64,000 nt of DNA from Methanolobus vulcani (GTDB taxonomy: Archaea; Halobacteriota; Methanosarcinia; Methanosarcinales; Methanosarcinaceae). A program made the translations under genes and the position numbers. Position 1 is the first letter of the stretch, and every line of letters begins with the position of its first letter. A model generated the notes under the pieces. That model saw nothing but the letters and a program-made list of their open reading frames with translations. It had not been told where the DNA came from and did not search any database. The stretch covers positions 124,001 to 188,000 of the forward strand of contig NZ_VIAQ01000012.1 in assembly GCF_006546655.1 (NCBI RefSeq), read 5' to 3'. This document shows positions 9,976-17,468 of this stretch, one piece after another.

Positions 9976-10121
9976 AATGTGATTCCTGTTATTCTTAAAA
10001 AATCCAGAATGCAGAATCAAATATTATAACTCTGCAAAAGTCTGTATTTTACCCATACCAGTACTGTAAACTATTAAAGAATACTGTTTACAGGAATGAA
10101 AACAAAAATATTAGACATTAC

Positions 10122-10697
10122 TTAGGAATTGTTCTTTAGCCTTAGGATTGTGTCTTTTAGTCTATTGTAGCAAACCCTGTGTTTTTCTTCTAATTCCAGA
10201 GAATGATTCCCAGTTTTAAAGTCACTTTTCTTTGGTGCACCGCAAAGGCATTCGCCAAGTTTCTCTTTCATGTGTGCAGTACTACTATCATCTTCAGGCA
10301 ACAATTTCAGAATGAATTTACTGTTGTGTAAATCAGTTTCATCTTCTTTTAATAATTCTCCGCAGGAGTTAGAATACATCAGGACACCATTAGAGACCGG
10401 TCCATAGAACTTTATCTTCTCACAGGTCTCATTTTTGAGATGTTGAGGAGACTTGTAAACATTGTCATCCTGAAGTGTGACAAGCACCCTGAAATCTTTA
10501 CTTTTCTTGAGTCCTGGTGGAATTGTATCCGGATACAATACCCTTGGTTTCACGCCCATATGCTCAAGATCAGAAACAAGTTCTGATGATCTGGAATCAT
10601 CAACAACGATGATATCTTCTATCGCCTCATCTTCGGCCAGAATTCTGGCAATTTCTTTTTCGTATTCAATACATCCGATTATACTCATCAAAGGCAC
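10122..10697 (-). CDS. Uncharacterised protein, possibly DUF1638-like
   Basis: A 191-residue soluble protein. Its N-terminal half (SIIGCIEYEKEIARIL, then LVSDLEHMGVKPRVLYP) and a central GPVSNGVLMYSNSCGELL segment resemble DUF1638-type methanogen proteins, but I am not certain. It has Cys residues in IIGC, NSC and the pair in GECLCG. The likely start is GTG at 10697, 8 nt after GAGGAG; an in-frame ATG lies three codons later. Part of that ribosome binding site sits in a perfect inverted repeat (10708-10721). Confidence 0.5.
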   Translation of the reverse strand: MPLMSIIGCIEYEKEIARILAEDEAIEDIIVVDDSRSSELVSDLEHMGVKPRVLYPDTIPPGLKKSKDFRVLVTLQDDNVYKSPQHLKNETCEKIKFYGPVSNGVLMYSNSCGELLKEDETDLHNSKFILKLLPEDDSSTAHMKEKLGECLCGAPKKSDFKTGNHSLELEEKHRVCYNRLKDTILRLKNNS

Positions 10698-10707
10698 ATT
10701 CCCATCT

Positions 10708-10721
10708 CCTCATAAATGAGG
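10708..10721 (-). promoter_or_regulatory. Hairpin overlapping the ribosome binding site of the 10122-10697 gene
   Basis: CCTCAT and ATGAGG form a perfect 6-bp inverted repeat with a 2-nt spacer. In the minus-strand mRNA, the GAGG of the Shine-Dalgarno sequence is one arm of the hairpin, so folding could limit ribosome access. Confidence 0.4.
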
Positions 10722-10744
10722 GTATCACAAAAATATTGCAAAAA

Positions 10745-10759
10745 GATCGATGATCGATC
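10745..10759. promoter_or_regulatory. 15-bp inverted repeat, operator-like
   Basis: GATCGAT and ATCGATC are perfect 7-bp arms around a single G. The element lies about 48 bp upstream of the leftward gene at 10697 and on the far upstream side of the fmd operon. It is a candidate protein-binding site; nothing shows which gene it serves. Confidence 0.4.
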
Positions 10760-10801
10760 ACATAAGCTAAAAGCAAAAAATTTCGCAGACCAAATATATA
10801 C

Positions 10802-10838
10802 CCCATATATTATGGGATAGCTAGTAGTATATAAATCC
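10802..10838 (+). promoter_or_regulatory. Inverted repeat plus TATA box upstream of the fmd operon
   Basis: CCCATA and TATGGG (10802-10816, 3-nt spacer) form a perfect inverted repeat about 11 bp before a TATA-like GTATATAAAT (10829-10838). Transcription would start near 10862, which makes a leader of nearly 390 nt before fmdF. A second TATA-like CTTTTATAAC lies at about 10939-10948. The position of the repeat suits a regulator acting on the first promoter. Confidence 0.45.
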
Positions 10839-10907
10839 TGCGAAAAGTATGAAATTTATTAAAATATTTAGTATGAGTCAGAACCTATTGGCAGGTATAG
10901 TTGAAAA

Positions 10908-10938
10908 ATACAAACGATAACAACAGATACAAACGATA
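10908..10938 (+). repeat. Two direct copies of ATACAAACGATA before fmdF
   Basis: Exact 12-bp copies at 10908-10919 and 10927-10938 are spaced 19 bp start to start, and AAATACGAG follows nearby. They immediately precede the TATA-like element at 10939-10948, as activator or repressor sites would. Confidence 0.5.
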
Positions 10939-10948
10939 CTTTTATAAC

Positions 10949-11249
10949 AAATACGAGTCACTATATTTTACAATTCTCGACCCTATGGGCTGAGACATAA
11001 GTTAAGTGACACGATCATTGAGAATCAAGATTGTTAGCAAGTTTTCCGGAAGGCACTGTGCCTGACGGTACTTGTTGAAAAAGGCGTATTCATGCCCGCA
11101 AACACAAAAAGTGCTTGATTGAGAAATGTTCTTTAGTAGCCTCAGTAATACTGATATCTGCAGTCTTTTTTTGCAGAACCGCTGCAATCTTTCACAAGAC
11201 ATGACCTGGAAGCATTTGTACCTATAGGCAGGATTACGGAGAAGATCAA
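10949..11249 (+). promoter_or_regulatory. Long untranslated leader of the fmd operon with alternative hairpins and a T-run
   Basis: No convincing gene lies here. The RNA would contain several small hairpins: GGCA/TGCC near 11053-11063, CAGT/ACTG at 11143-11153, and TCTGCA/TGCAGA at 11157-11177. ACTG at 11150-11153 can pair either with CAGT at 11143-11146 or with CAGT at 11161-11164. The second pairing is followed at once by seven T residues (11166-11172), which would act as a terminator. This arrangement looks like attenuation. GGAGAAGATCAA before the ATG at 11250 is the fmdF ribosome binding site. Confidence 0.4.
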
Positions 11250-12269
11250 ATGAACGAAGTAGTGTTTGGAGTAAAAGACGACAAGCAACTTGAATACACT
11301 CCTGAGAAGTGTATCGGTTGCGGAACGTGCGTTATGGCATGTCCTAAAGGTTCATTAGTTATCGGTTCAGTAGGAGCCGTTACCAGAGGACTTATCGACA
11401 AAGATTTCCTTGAGAACCAGACAGATCTCTGCATATTATGCGGTATCTGTGCAAAGACATGCCCTACAGGTGCACTCGAACTGAAACAGGCCGGAGAGTC
11501 TGTAAATGACAATGCTCACATAAGCGTTGCACTTAAGGACACAACAGTCAATGACAACTGTGTACACTGCGGACTCTGTGAACAGATCTGTCCTCAGGGT
11601 TGCATTGAAGTCAAACAGTGGCTTTCCAACGATGGAACTGCCAGTGTTGGCGGTGAAACTATTATTGACACAGAATGTTGCATACACTGTGGATGGTGTG
11701 CAGAAGTCTGTCCTGCTGAAGCTATCAGCGTTGAAAAACCATTTGAAGGCACATGGGTTCAGGACGAAGACAAATGTACTGCTTGCCGCAGCTGTGTAGA
11801 TGTATGTCCATGCAATGCACTGTACAACCCGGACTGGGAAGCTGGTGAGAGAGTAAACAAGGTTGCACAGCGTGCAGATGCATGTATTTACTGTGGTGCA
11901 TGTGACATGGCATGCCCTGTTGAAGCTATTACTGTTACTAAGACAGCAATCCTTCCGGAAGTTGACAAGAAGACACTTCTTGAGAAGAAACTGCTAAATA
12001 AAGAAATGAAGAGACCTACACTTACATCAACACTTGTCATTGATGAAGATTCATGTCTTGGATGCGGAAACTGTGTAATTGTCTGTCCTGTAAATGCAAC
12101 CGACGATGAAGTTGGAGCAGGTTACCTTAATGAAGTCGATGCCAAGAAAGTCCTTGAAGTAAGAAATGGTGTGGCAAAGGTTGTCAACCAGGACCTCTGT
12201 GGTTCAGATGGTGCATGTGCTATGATCTGCCCGGTAGGTGCCATTACACTTGAGAAAAGGGAGGAATAA
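11250..12269 (+). CDS. fmdF: Formylmethanofuran dehydrogenase polyferredoxin subunit F
   Basis: A 339-residue polyferredoxin that carries electrons to or from the formylmethanofuran dehydrogenase core. Seven complete CxxCxxCxxxCP motifs are visible (CIGCGTC, CILCGIC, CVHCGLC, CIHCGWC, CTACRSC, CIYCGAC, CLGCGNC). An eighth reads CGSDGACAMICP, where Asp replaces the second Cys. Clusters pair as in 2[4Fe-4S] ferredoxins, so eight clusters are expected if Asp is a ligand. It is the first gene of a tight operon F-A-C-D-B, with fmdA starting 2 bp after its stop. The order matches the fmd (molybdenum-type) operons of Methanosarcina, but fmdE is not in front. Confidence 0.93.
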   Translation: MNEVVFGVKDDKQLEYTPEKCIGCGTCVMACPKGSLVIGSVGAVTRGLIDKDFLENQTDLCILCGICAKTCPTGALELKQAGESVNDNAHISVALKDTTVNDNCVHCGLCEQICPQGCIEVKQWLSNDGTASVGGETIIDTECCIHCGWCAEVCPAEAISVEKPFEGTWVQDEDKCTACRSCVDVCPCNALYNPDWEAGERVNKVAQRADACIYCGACDMACPVEAITVTKTAILPEVDKKTLLEKKLLNKEMKRPTLTSTLVIDEDSCLGCGNCVIVCPVNATDDEVGAGYLNEVDAKKVLEVRNGVAKVVNQDLCGSDGACAMICPVGAITLEKREE

Positions 12270-12271
12270 AA

Positions 12272-14026
12272 ATGGCAGGAACTATTGCAATCAAGAACGG
12301 TTATGTTTACGACCCGCTCAACGACATTAACGGCGAAATGATGGACATCTTCATCAAGGACGGAAAGGTTGTCACAGAACTTTCCGGCGCTGACATGAAA
12401 GATGTTAAGGAAATTGATGCAAAGGGCAAGACCGTTATGCCTGGTGGTGTTGACTCACACTCTCACGTAGCAGGAGCAAAGGTTAACGGCGGTAGAATGA
12501 TGAGGCCAGAGGACCATTACAAGTTCTACCAGAAGAAAACACCAATTACACACTCCGGTTGCGGATATACTGTACCATCAGTATATCTCGGAGGATATGA
12601 GTATTCCAAGATGGGATACACAACCGTCTTCGAGGCAGCTGTCCCACCAATGGAAGCACGCCACACACACGAGGAAATGCGCTCAACCCCTATGCTTGAC
12701 ATGGGTGGATATCTTGTACTGGGTAACAACTGGTTCCTTATGAGATACCTCAAGGAAGGAGATATCGACAAGGCAGCAGCATATATCGCATGGATGATGA
12801 AGACACACAAAACCTATGGTATAAAATGTGTCAACCCTGCCGGTGTAGAGAACTGGGGATGGGGAGAGAACATAGGTGCTCTTGATCAGGCAAACATTCA
12901 CTTTGAAACCACACCAGAGGACATGATTAAGGGACTCACAGAGCTTAACGAGAAGCTCGGTATCCCAATGCCAGTGCATCTGCACGCAAACAACCTTGGT
13001 CACCCTGGATGCTGGGAAATCACAAGGGACTCACTCAAGATACCAAAGAACGTCAAGGCAAAGCCAAATATGGATGTTGAGTGGGCAGAGACAAAGAAGA
13101 ACGCTAAGAGACACGAATCTGTCTACCTTACACACTGCCAGTTCAACGCTTTTGGCGGTACATCCTGGAGAGACTTTGAGTCCGGTGTAAAGGGAATCAC
13201 TGATTACGTCAACAGCAATGATCACGTTGTATTTGACAGTGGATGTGTACCATTTGGTGACGCAACAGTAATGACTGGTGACGGTCCTGCAATCCACGAC
13301 CTCTACGTACTCACAGGCCACAAGTGGTCAAACACAGATGTAGAGTGTGAGTGTGGTTCCGGTGTACTTCCATTCCTTTATCTGAAGGGTAACCCTGTAC
13401 ACAGTGTACAGTGGGCTATGGGTCTTGAATCACTTCTCTACGTCAAGGACGCATGGAAGACCATCATGACAACTGACAGTCCAAATGGTGGACCATTCAT
13501 CAAATACCCACAGGTAATTGCATGGCTCATGTCTAACAAAGCAAGACAGGACACATTTGCAGAATGTCACAAGTGGGCACAAGACAGAACTGGCCTGGGT
13601 GCAGAGACAAGGGAAATGGATCTCTTTGAGATCGCAACCATCACCCGTGCAAACCCTGCAAGAACAATCGGTATGTCATACAGAAAAGGTACCCTTGGTA
13701 TCGGTGCAGACGGTGACGTTGCAATTTATGACATTGATCCAAAGAGCCTCGAAGTTAACGACTACGAGAGTATCATAAGAGCATTCGAGAATGCTGCATA
13801 CACCATCAAGGCAGGAGAAGTTGTCTCCCAGATGGGTGAGATCGTAGCAATTCCGGAGAAGAACACATTCTACTCTGATATCGCAACAGATGAAGATGCA
13901 GAGAAGAGCATGCTTGCGGATGTAAAGAAGTGGTTCAAGTACTACACACTTGGTTTCGACAGATATCCAACACCTGAAAAGTACCTGGCAAACCCAACAC
14001 CGATTCAGGTCAAAGCGGAGAAGTGA
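12272..14026 (+). CDS. fmdA: Formylmethanofuran dehydrogenase subunit A (metallo-amidohydrolase)
   Basis: A 584-residue amidohydrolase-fold subunit that interconverts formate plus methanofuran and formylmethanofuran at a dinuclear metal site. It has the HxH motif DSHSHVAGAK near residues 62-70, the candidate carboxylated Lys in GIKCVNP, later metal-ligand His residues (VHLHANN, THCQ) and the catalytic Asp in TTDSPNGG. Full length for the family. It sits between fmdF (2 bp upstream) and fmdC. Codon use is richer in G/C-ending codons than in most flanking genes, as expected for a highly expressed enzyme. Confidence 0.96.
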   Translation: MAGTIAIKNGYVYDPLNDINGEMMDIFIKDGKVVTELSGADMKDVKEIDAKGKTVMPGGVDSHSHVAGAKVNGGRMMRPEDHYKFYQKKTPITHSGCGYTVPSVYLGGYEYSKMGYTTVFEAAVPPMEARHTHEEMRSTPMLDMGGYLVLGNNWFLMRYLKEGDIDKAAAYIAWMMKTHKTYGIKCVNPAGVENWGWGENIGALDQANIHFETTPEDMIKGLTELNEKLGIPMPVHLHANNLGHPGCWEITRDSLKIPKNVKAKPNMDVEWAETKKNAKRHESVYLTHCQFNAFGGTSWRDFESGVKGITDYVNSNDHVVFDSGCVPFGDATVMTGDGPAIHDLYVLTGHKWSNTDVECECGSGVLPFLYLKGNPVHSVQWAMGLESLLYVKDAWKTIMTTDSPNGGPFIKYPQVIAWLMSNKARQDTFAECHKWAQDRTGLGAETREMDLFEIATITRANPARTIGMSYRKGTLGIGADGDVAIYDIDPKSLEVNDYESIIRAFENAAYTIKAGEVVSQMGEIVAIPEKNTFYSDIATDEDAEKSMLADVKKWFKYYTLGFDRYPTPEKYLANPTPIQVKAEK

Positions 14027-14031
14027 TTTTA

Positions 14032-14841
14032 ATGGCAGACGTAATTCTTAAACCAACGGGAAATTTTGACCTTACCGTTGAGGCAGAGGTCATCACACCT
14101 GACAACTTTGCCGGTAAAAGTGCCGATGAGATTGGAAAATTGCTCGTCTGGCAGGGTCCTGAAGAGTTACCACTTGCAAACTTCTTTTCAGTAGAAGGCA
14201 ATGGTGGAAACTCAGCAGAAGACACAACCATCATCATAGACGGGGATGTCTCAAGGGTCAAGCGTATAGGACAGGAAATGACTGCCGGAAAGATCCTTGT
14301 AAAAGGCAGCGTAGGCATGCACACAGGATCCACAATGAGCGGCGGAGAGATCGTTGTTGAAGGCGACTCCGAATCATGGGCAGGCATGGACATGACAGGC
14401 GGTTCCATCCACATTAAAGGAAATGCAAAGGACCATATTGGCAGTGCATATCGTGGAAGCTGGGAAGGAATGACCGGCGGACGTATCACAATAGATGGTG
14501 ACGCAGTCAGCCAGATCGGTGGCGGCCTTAGTGGTGGAGAGATCATAATCGGCGGCAGTGTAAAACACTTCTGCGGAATCCGCATCAACGGTGGTCTCAT
14601 CTATGTAAAAGGAAACGCTTTCAGAACTGTCGGAGCTGAGATGACCGGCGGTACCATTGTTATCGGAGGCTGCATTGAGAGATTCTTGCCAGGATTTACA
14701 ATGGAAGGCGTAGAATCCGACCTCAAGTTCAACGATATCGAGTGTCCCGGAGAATACAAGAAGTTCACAGGCGACTATGCCATCCCACAGAAAGGAAAAG
14801 GCACAATGTACGTATCCTGTGACAACAACGAGTGTCTGTGA
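14032..14841 (+). CDS. fmdC: Formylmethanofuran dehydrogenase subunit C
   Basis: A 269-residue subunit made largely of Gly-rich repeats (MSGGEIVVEG, MTGGSIHIKG, MTGGRITIDG, LSGGEIIIGG, INGGLIYVKG, MTGGTIVIGG). These form the right-handed beta-helix shared with the GltB C-terminal domain, which in the known enzyme packs against subunits A and B/D. The start is placed at ATG 14032, after the GGAGAAGTGAT that overlaps the fmdA stop. An in-frame codon 9 bp earlier overlaps fmdA and is less likely. Confidence 0.94.
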   Translation: MADVILKPTGNFDLTVEAEVITPDNFAGKSADEIGKLLVWQGPEELPLANFFSVEGNGGNSAEDTTIIIDGDVSRVKRIGQEMTAGKILVKGSVGMHTGSTMSGGEIVVEGDSESWAGMDMTGGSIHIKGNAKDHIGSAYRGSWEGMTGGRITIDGDAVSQIGGGLSGGEIIIGGSVKHFCGIRINGGLIYVKGNAFRTVGAEMTGGTIVIGGCIERFLPGFTMEGVESDLKFNDIECPGEYKKFTGDYAIPQKGKGTMYVSCDNNECL

Positions 14842-14851
14842 GGTGATATTC

Positions 14852-15241
14852 ATGGAAGCATTACTCAATACAGGTAGTACAATCGATGAAGGAAGACTTG
14901 CAAAAGGCGGAAGCAAGTACACCGATGACTACACAAAGGAATGTGCAGTCTGCTGGATGTGTGCAGAAGACTTTACATCCCTTGGCTGCCCGGAGAAAGT
15001 GGCAGTTATATCAAGAGATAGAAAATATTCAGTTGCACTTAGCACAAAAGTAACTGAAGCAATGAGATCAGGTCAGGTATTCATACCAAGGTCCATCTGG
15101 GCAAATGTAGTTGTTGAGCCTGACACATTCTCAACCGGTTCACCACGTTACAAGGGAAGCCCTGTTTTTGTTGAACCTACTGACGACGTAATCCTCAGCG
15201 CTGAGGAACTTGTCACAAAGATGTACATGGGAGGTAAATAA
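14852..15241 (+). CDS. fmdD: Formylmethanofuran dehydrogenase subunit D
   Basis: A 129-residue subunit equivalent to the C-terminal molybdopterin-dinucleotide-binding domain of formate-dehydrogenase-type enzymes, encoded separately. The start at 14852 follows GAGGTGAT, which overlaps the fmdC stop; the open frame extends further upstream into fmdC but those codons are not family sequence. The central part (CAVCWMCAED, then IPRSIWANVVVEPDTFSTGSPRYKG) is typical. It ends immediately before fmdB. Confidence 0.92.
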   Translation: MEALLNTGSTIDEGRLAKGGSKYTDDYTKECAVCWMCAEDFTSLGCPEKVAVISRDRKYSVALSTKVTEAMRSGQVFIPRSIWANVVVEPDTFSTGSPRYKGSPVFVEPTDDVILSAEELVTKMYMGGK

Positions 15242-15242
15242 A

Positions 15243-16556
15243 ATGGTCTACAAGAACATTATCTGCCCGGTTTGCGGAGGTTCATGTGACGATGTTCAGG
15301 TGAATCTGGATAAGGAAAACGGTACGATAGATGTCCAGAATGCATGTAAAATGGGTTCTGCCAAGTTCAAGGAAGTCGTAAGCTCACACAGACTCCTGAA
15401 ACCAACCATCAGAGAAAATGGTAAGGTAAAGGACGTAAGCTGGGATGAAGCACTTGAAATGGCAGCAGATATCCTTGTAAATGCAAAGAAGCCATTCTTC
15501 TTCCTTGGAAGCGAAACAGCATGTGAAGCACAGGAAGTAGGACTTCATATTGCTGAATACCTTGGTGGACTTGCAGATTCAAATGCAACTATCTGCCATG
15601 GACCAACTGTCATGGGTATTCAGGAATCCGGTATGGTCGGAGCTACAGCCGGTCAGGCAAAGAACAGAGCCGACATGATAGTATACTGGGGTGTCAATGC
15701 ACTGGAATCCATGCCAAGACACATGTCAAGGTACGGTGTGTTCCCAAGAGGATACTGGACTAAGAGAGGAAGATTCGACAGAACCATGATGACAGTGGAC
15801 CCAAGGGTAACACCTACAGCCGCTGCATCTGACCTGCATCTTCAGCTTAATCCTAACACAGACTACGAGCTTCTCAGCGCACTGTTCACAATCCTGAACG
15901 GCAAAGAGCCACATCCATCTGTTGAAGAGATCACAGGAATCCCAATTTCAGTGATGAAGCAGACAGTTGAGATGATGAAGGAATCAAACTTCGTAGCTAT
16001 CTACGTAGGTCTTGGTGTTTCATCCTCATACGGTAAACACAGAAACATTGAGATTGCACTGAACTTCGTCAAGGAAATGAATAACTACACCAAGTGTAAC
16101 ATCGGTGCTCTTAGAGGTCACTGTAACGTAGCAGGATTCAACCAGCTTGCATCCTATCTCTATGGTTACCCATTCGGTCTTGACTTCACAAAGGGATACC
16201 CAAGGTACAACCCTGGGGAGACAACCTGTGTGGACCTGCTCAGGGAAAAGGATGTTGACGCAGCATTTGTTATGTGTGCAGACCTGATGGACCATATTCC
16301 TGCAGACAGTGCACAGTACCTCGCAGATATTCCAATGATCTGCCTGGACATTGCACCATGTCCATCAACCACAGCAGCAGACGTAGTTCTGCCTGGTGTA
16401 ATTGATGCTATGGAATGTGATGGTACATTCTACAGGCTTGACAATGTGCCTGTATACTTCGAGCCATTCACAGATTCCCCATTCACCGAAACAAAGAGCA
16501 ATGAGGACACCCTTAAGCAGCTCTTTGCAAAGGTAAAGGCTAAAAAGGAAGCATGA
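15243..16556 (+). CDS. fmdB: Formylmethanofuran dehydrogenase subunit B (molybdopterin catalytic subunit)
   Basis: A 437-residue catalytic subunit carrying the pterin-metal centre that reduces CO2 to formate. The start at 15243 gives MVYKNIICPVCGGSCDDVQV, with a short Cys cluster for the [4Fe-4S] centre. ATICHGPTVMG holds the expected metal-ligand Cys as a normal Cys codon, not selenocysteine. LVNAKKPFFFLGSET and later AALRGHCNVAG-type segments fit molybdopterin oxidoreductases. Metal preference (Mo or W) cannot be read from sequence; operon order suggests the Mo type. The stop overlaps fdhD by 4 bp (ATGA). Confidence 0.94.
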   Translation: MVYKNIICPVCGGSCDDVQVNLDKENGTIDVQNACKMGSAKFKEVVSSHRLLKPTIRENGKVKDVSWDEALEMAADILVNAKKPFFFLGSETACEAQEVGLHIAEYLGGLADSNATICHGPTVMGIQESGMVGATAGQAKNRADMIVYWGVNALESMPRHMSRYGVFPRGYWTKRGRFDRTMMTVDPRVTPTAAASDLHLQLNPNTDYELLSALFTILNGKEPHPSVEEITGIPISVMKQTVEMMKESNFVAIYVGLGVSSSYGKHRNIEIALNFVKEMNNYTKCNIGALRGHCNVAGFNQLASYLYGYPFGLDFTKGYPRYNPGETTCVDLLREKDVDAAFVMCADLMDHIPADSAQYLADIPMICLDIAPCPSTTAADVVLPGVIDAMECDGTFYRLDNVPVYFEPFTDSPFTETKSNEDTLKQLFAKVKAKKEA

Positions 16557-17380
16557 GTGAACACTGGTACTCAGAAAGGAAAGGGAAGGATGAAACCTTC
16601 CGAACGGACGAGGAAAGTATTTCCACTCCATTTTATGTCCCGATAGAGTGCCTGGAGATCACTGAGAACAGTAAACAACACATTACTGTGGACGTTATTG
16701 TCGAAGAAAAGTTCGAACTTTTCGTGAATAACGTTCACGTAACTACTTTTTTTGCAAGCCCCTATGAACTTGAAGAGCTTGCACTGGGATTTCTCGTCTG
16801 CGAGGGATTCATTGAACCTGACACGGCGGTTGATTCCATAAAGATTGAAAATAAGTCTATTTTCTGTGAAATTAAAATTAACACTCCTGAACTGGAGGAA
16901 CTCACCCATCTAGAACGATGCGGAACAACATCATACCGCAAAGATGTCATCAAACACATTAATTCTGATACTAAATTCACTACTGATGCAATTTCTCATG
17001 CTGTTGGCCAGTTGAAAGAACTTGGAAGAGCATGGCACAGTACCGGCGGTGCACACACATCTATTATCTACAACAACCAGGGAGAAGTGCTCTTTTTCTG
17101 TGAGGACGTGGGGCGAGCATGCTCTGTGGACAAGGTTGTTGGAAAAGCCCTGATGAATGGTGTTAATCTTTCTGAATGCGCTCTGGCGACCACCGGCAGG
17201 CTGGCATCTACCATGGTGTCAAAGGCTATGAATGCTGGAATTCCTCTTATTTCAAGTAAGGGTGCCACGGTTCGTGAGTCTGTTGAACTGGCTGATAAGG
17301 CAGGTATGACACTTGTGGCTTTTGTGAGGGGGAAGAATTTGTACGTGTATGCCGGAGAAGAAAGAGTGATTATTGATTAA
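16553..17380 (+). CDS. fdhD: FdhD-family sulfurtransferase for molybdopterin enzyme maturation
   Basis: A 275-residue FdhD homologue, which passes sulfur to the Mo/W-bis(pterin) cofactor before insertion into formate-dehydrogenase-type enzymes. ELEELALGFLVCEGFI, HLERCGTTSY, HSTGGAHTS and FCEDVGRACSVDKVVGKAL are characteristic. The region matching the E. coli CxxC persulfide loop has only one Cys (ERCGTTS). Coupling to fmdB by an ATGA overlap strongly suggests that it matures the formylmethanofuran dehydrogenase. Confidence 0.92.
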   Translation: MSEHWYSERKGKDETFRTDEESISTPFYVPIECLEITENSKQHITVDVIVEEKFELFVNNVHVTTFFASPYELEELALGFLVCEGFIEPDTAVDSIKIENKSIFCEIKINTPELEELTHLERCGTTSYRKDVIKHINSDTKFTTDAISHAVGQLKELGRAWHSTGGAHTSIIYNNQGEVLFFCEDVGRACSVDKVVGKALMNGVNLSECALATTGRLASTMVSKAMNAGIPLISSKGATVRESVELADKAGMTLVAFVRGKNLYVYAGEERVIID

Positions 17381-17468
17381 TCACCCTGCTGCCACTTTAC
17401 TGTTTGATTGATTTGTTTATTTTTCAGCAGACGGTTAAGTTTTCTGGTTCCGTGGAAACTTATTCATC

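Noticed and set aside
10908-10938. Two 12-bp direct repeats considered as the start of a CRISPR array
   Set aside because: Only two copies, too short, spacer of 7 bp, and no cas genes; better as promoter sites.
11002-11202. 66-codon minus-strand open frame in the fmd leader
   Set aside because: Unlikely composition, no ribosome binding site, and it lies in the structured leader of fmdF.
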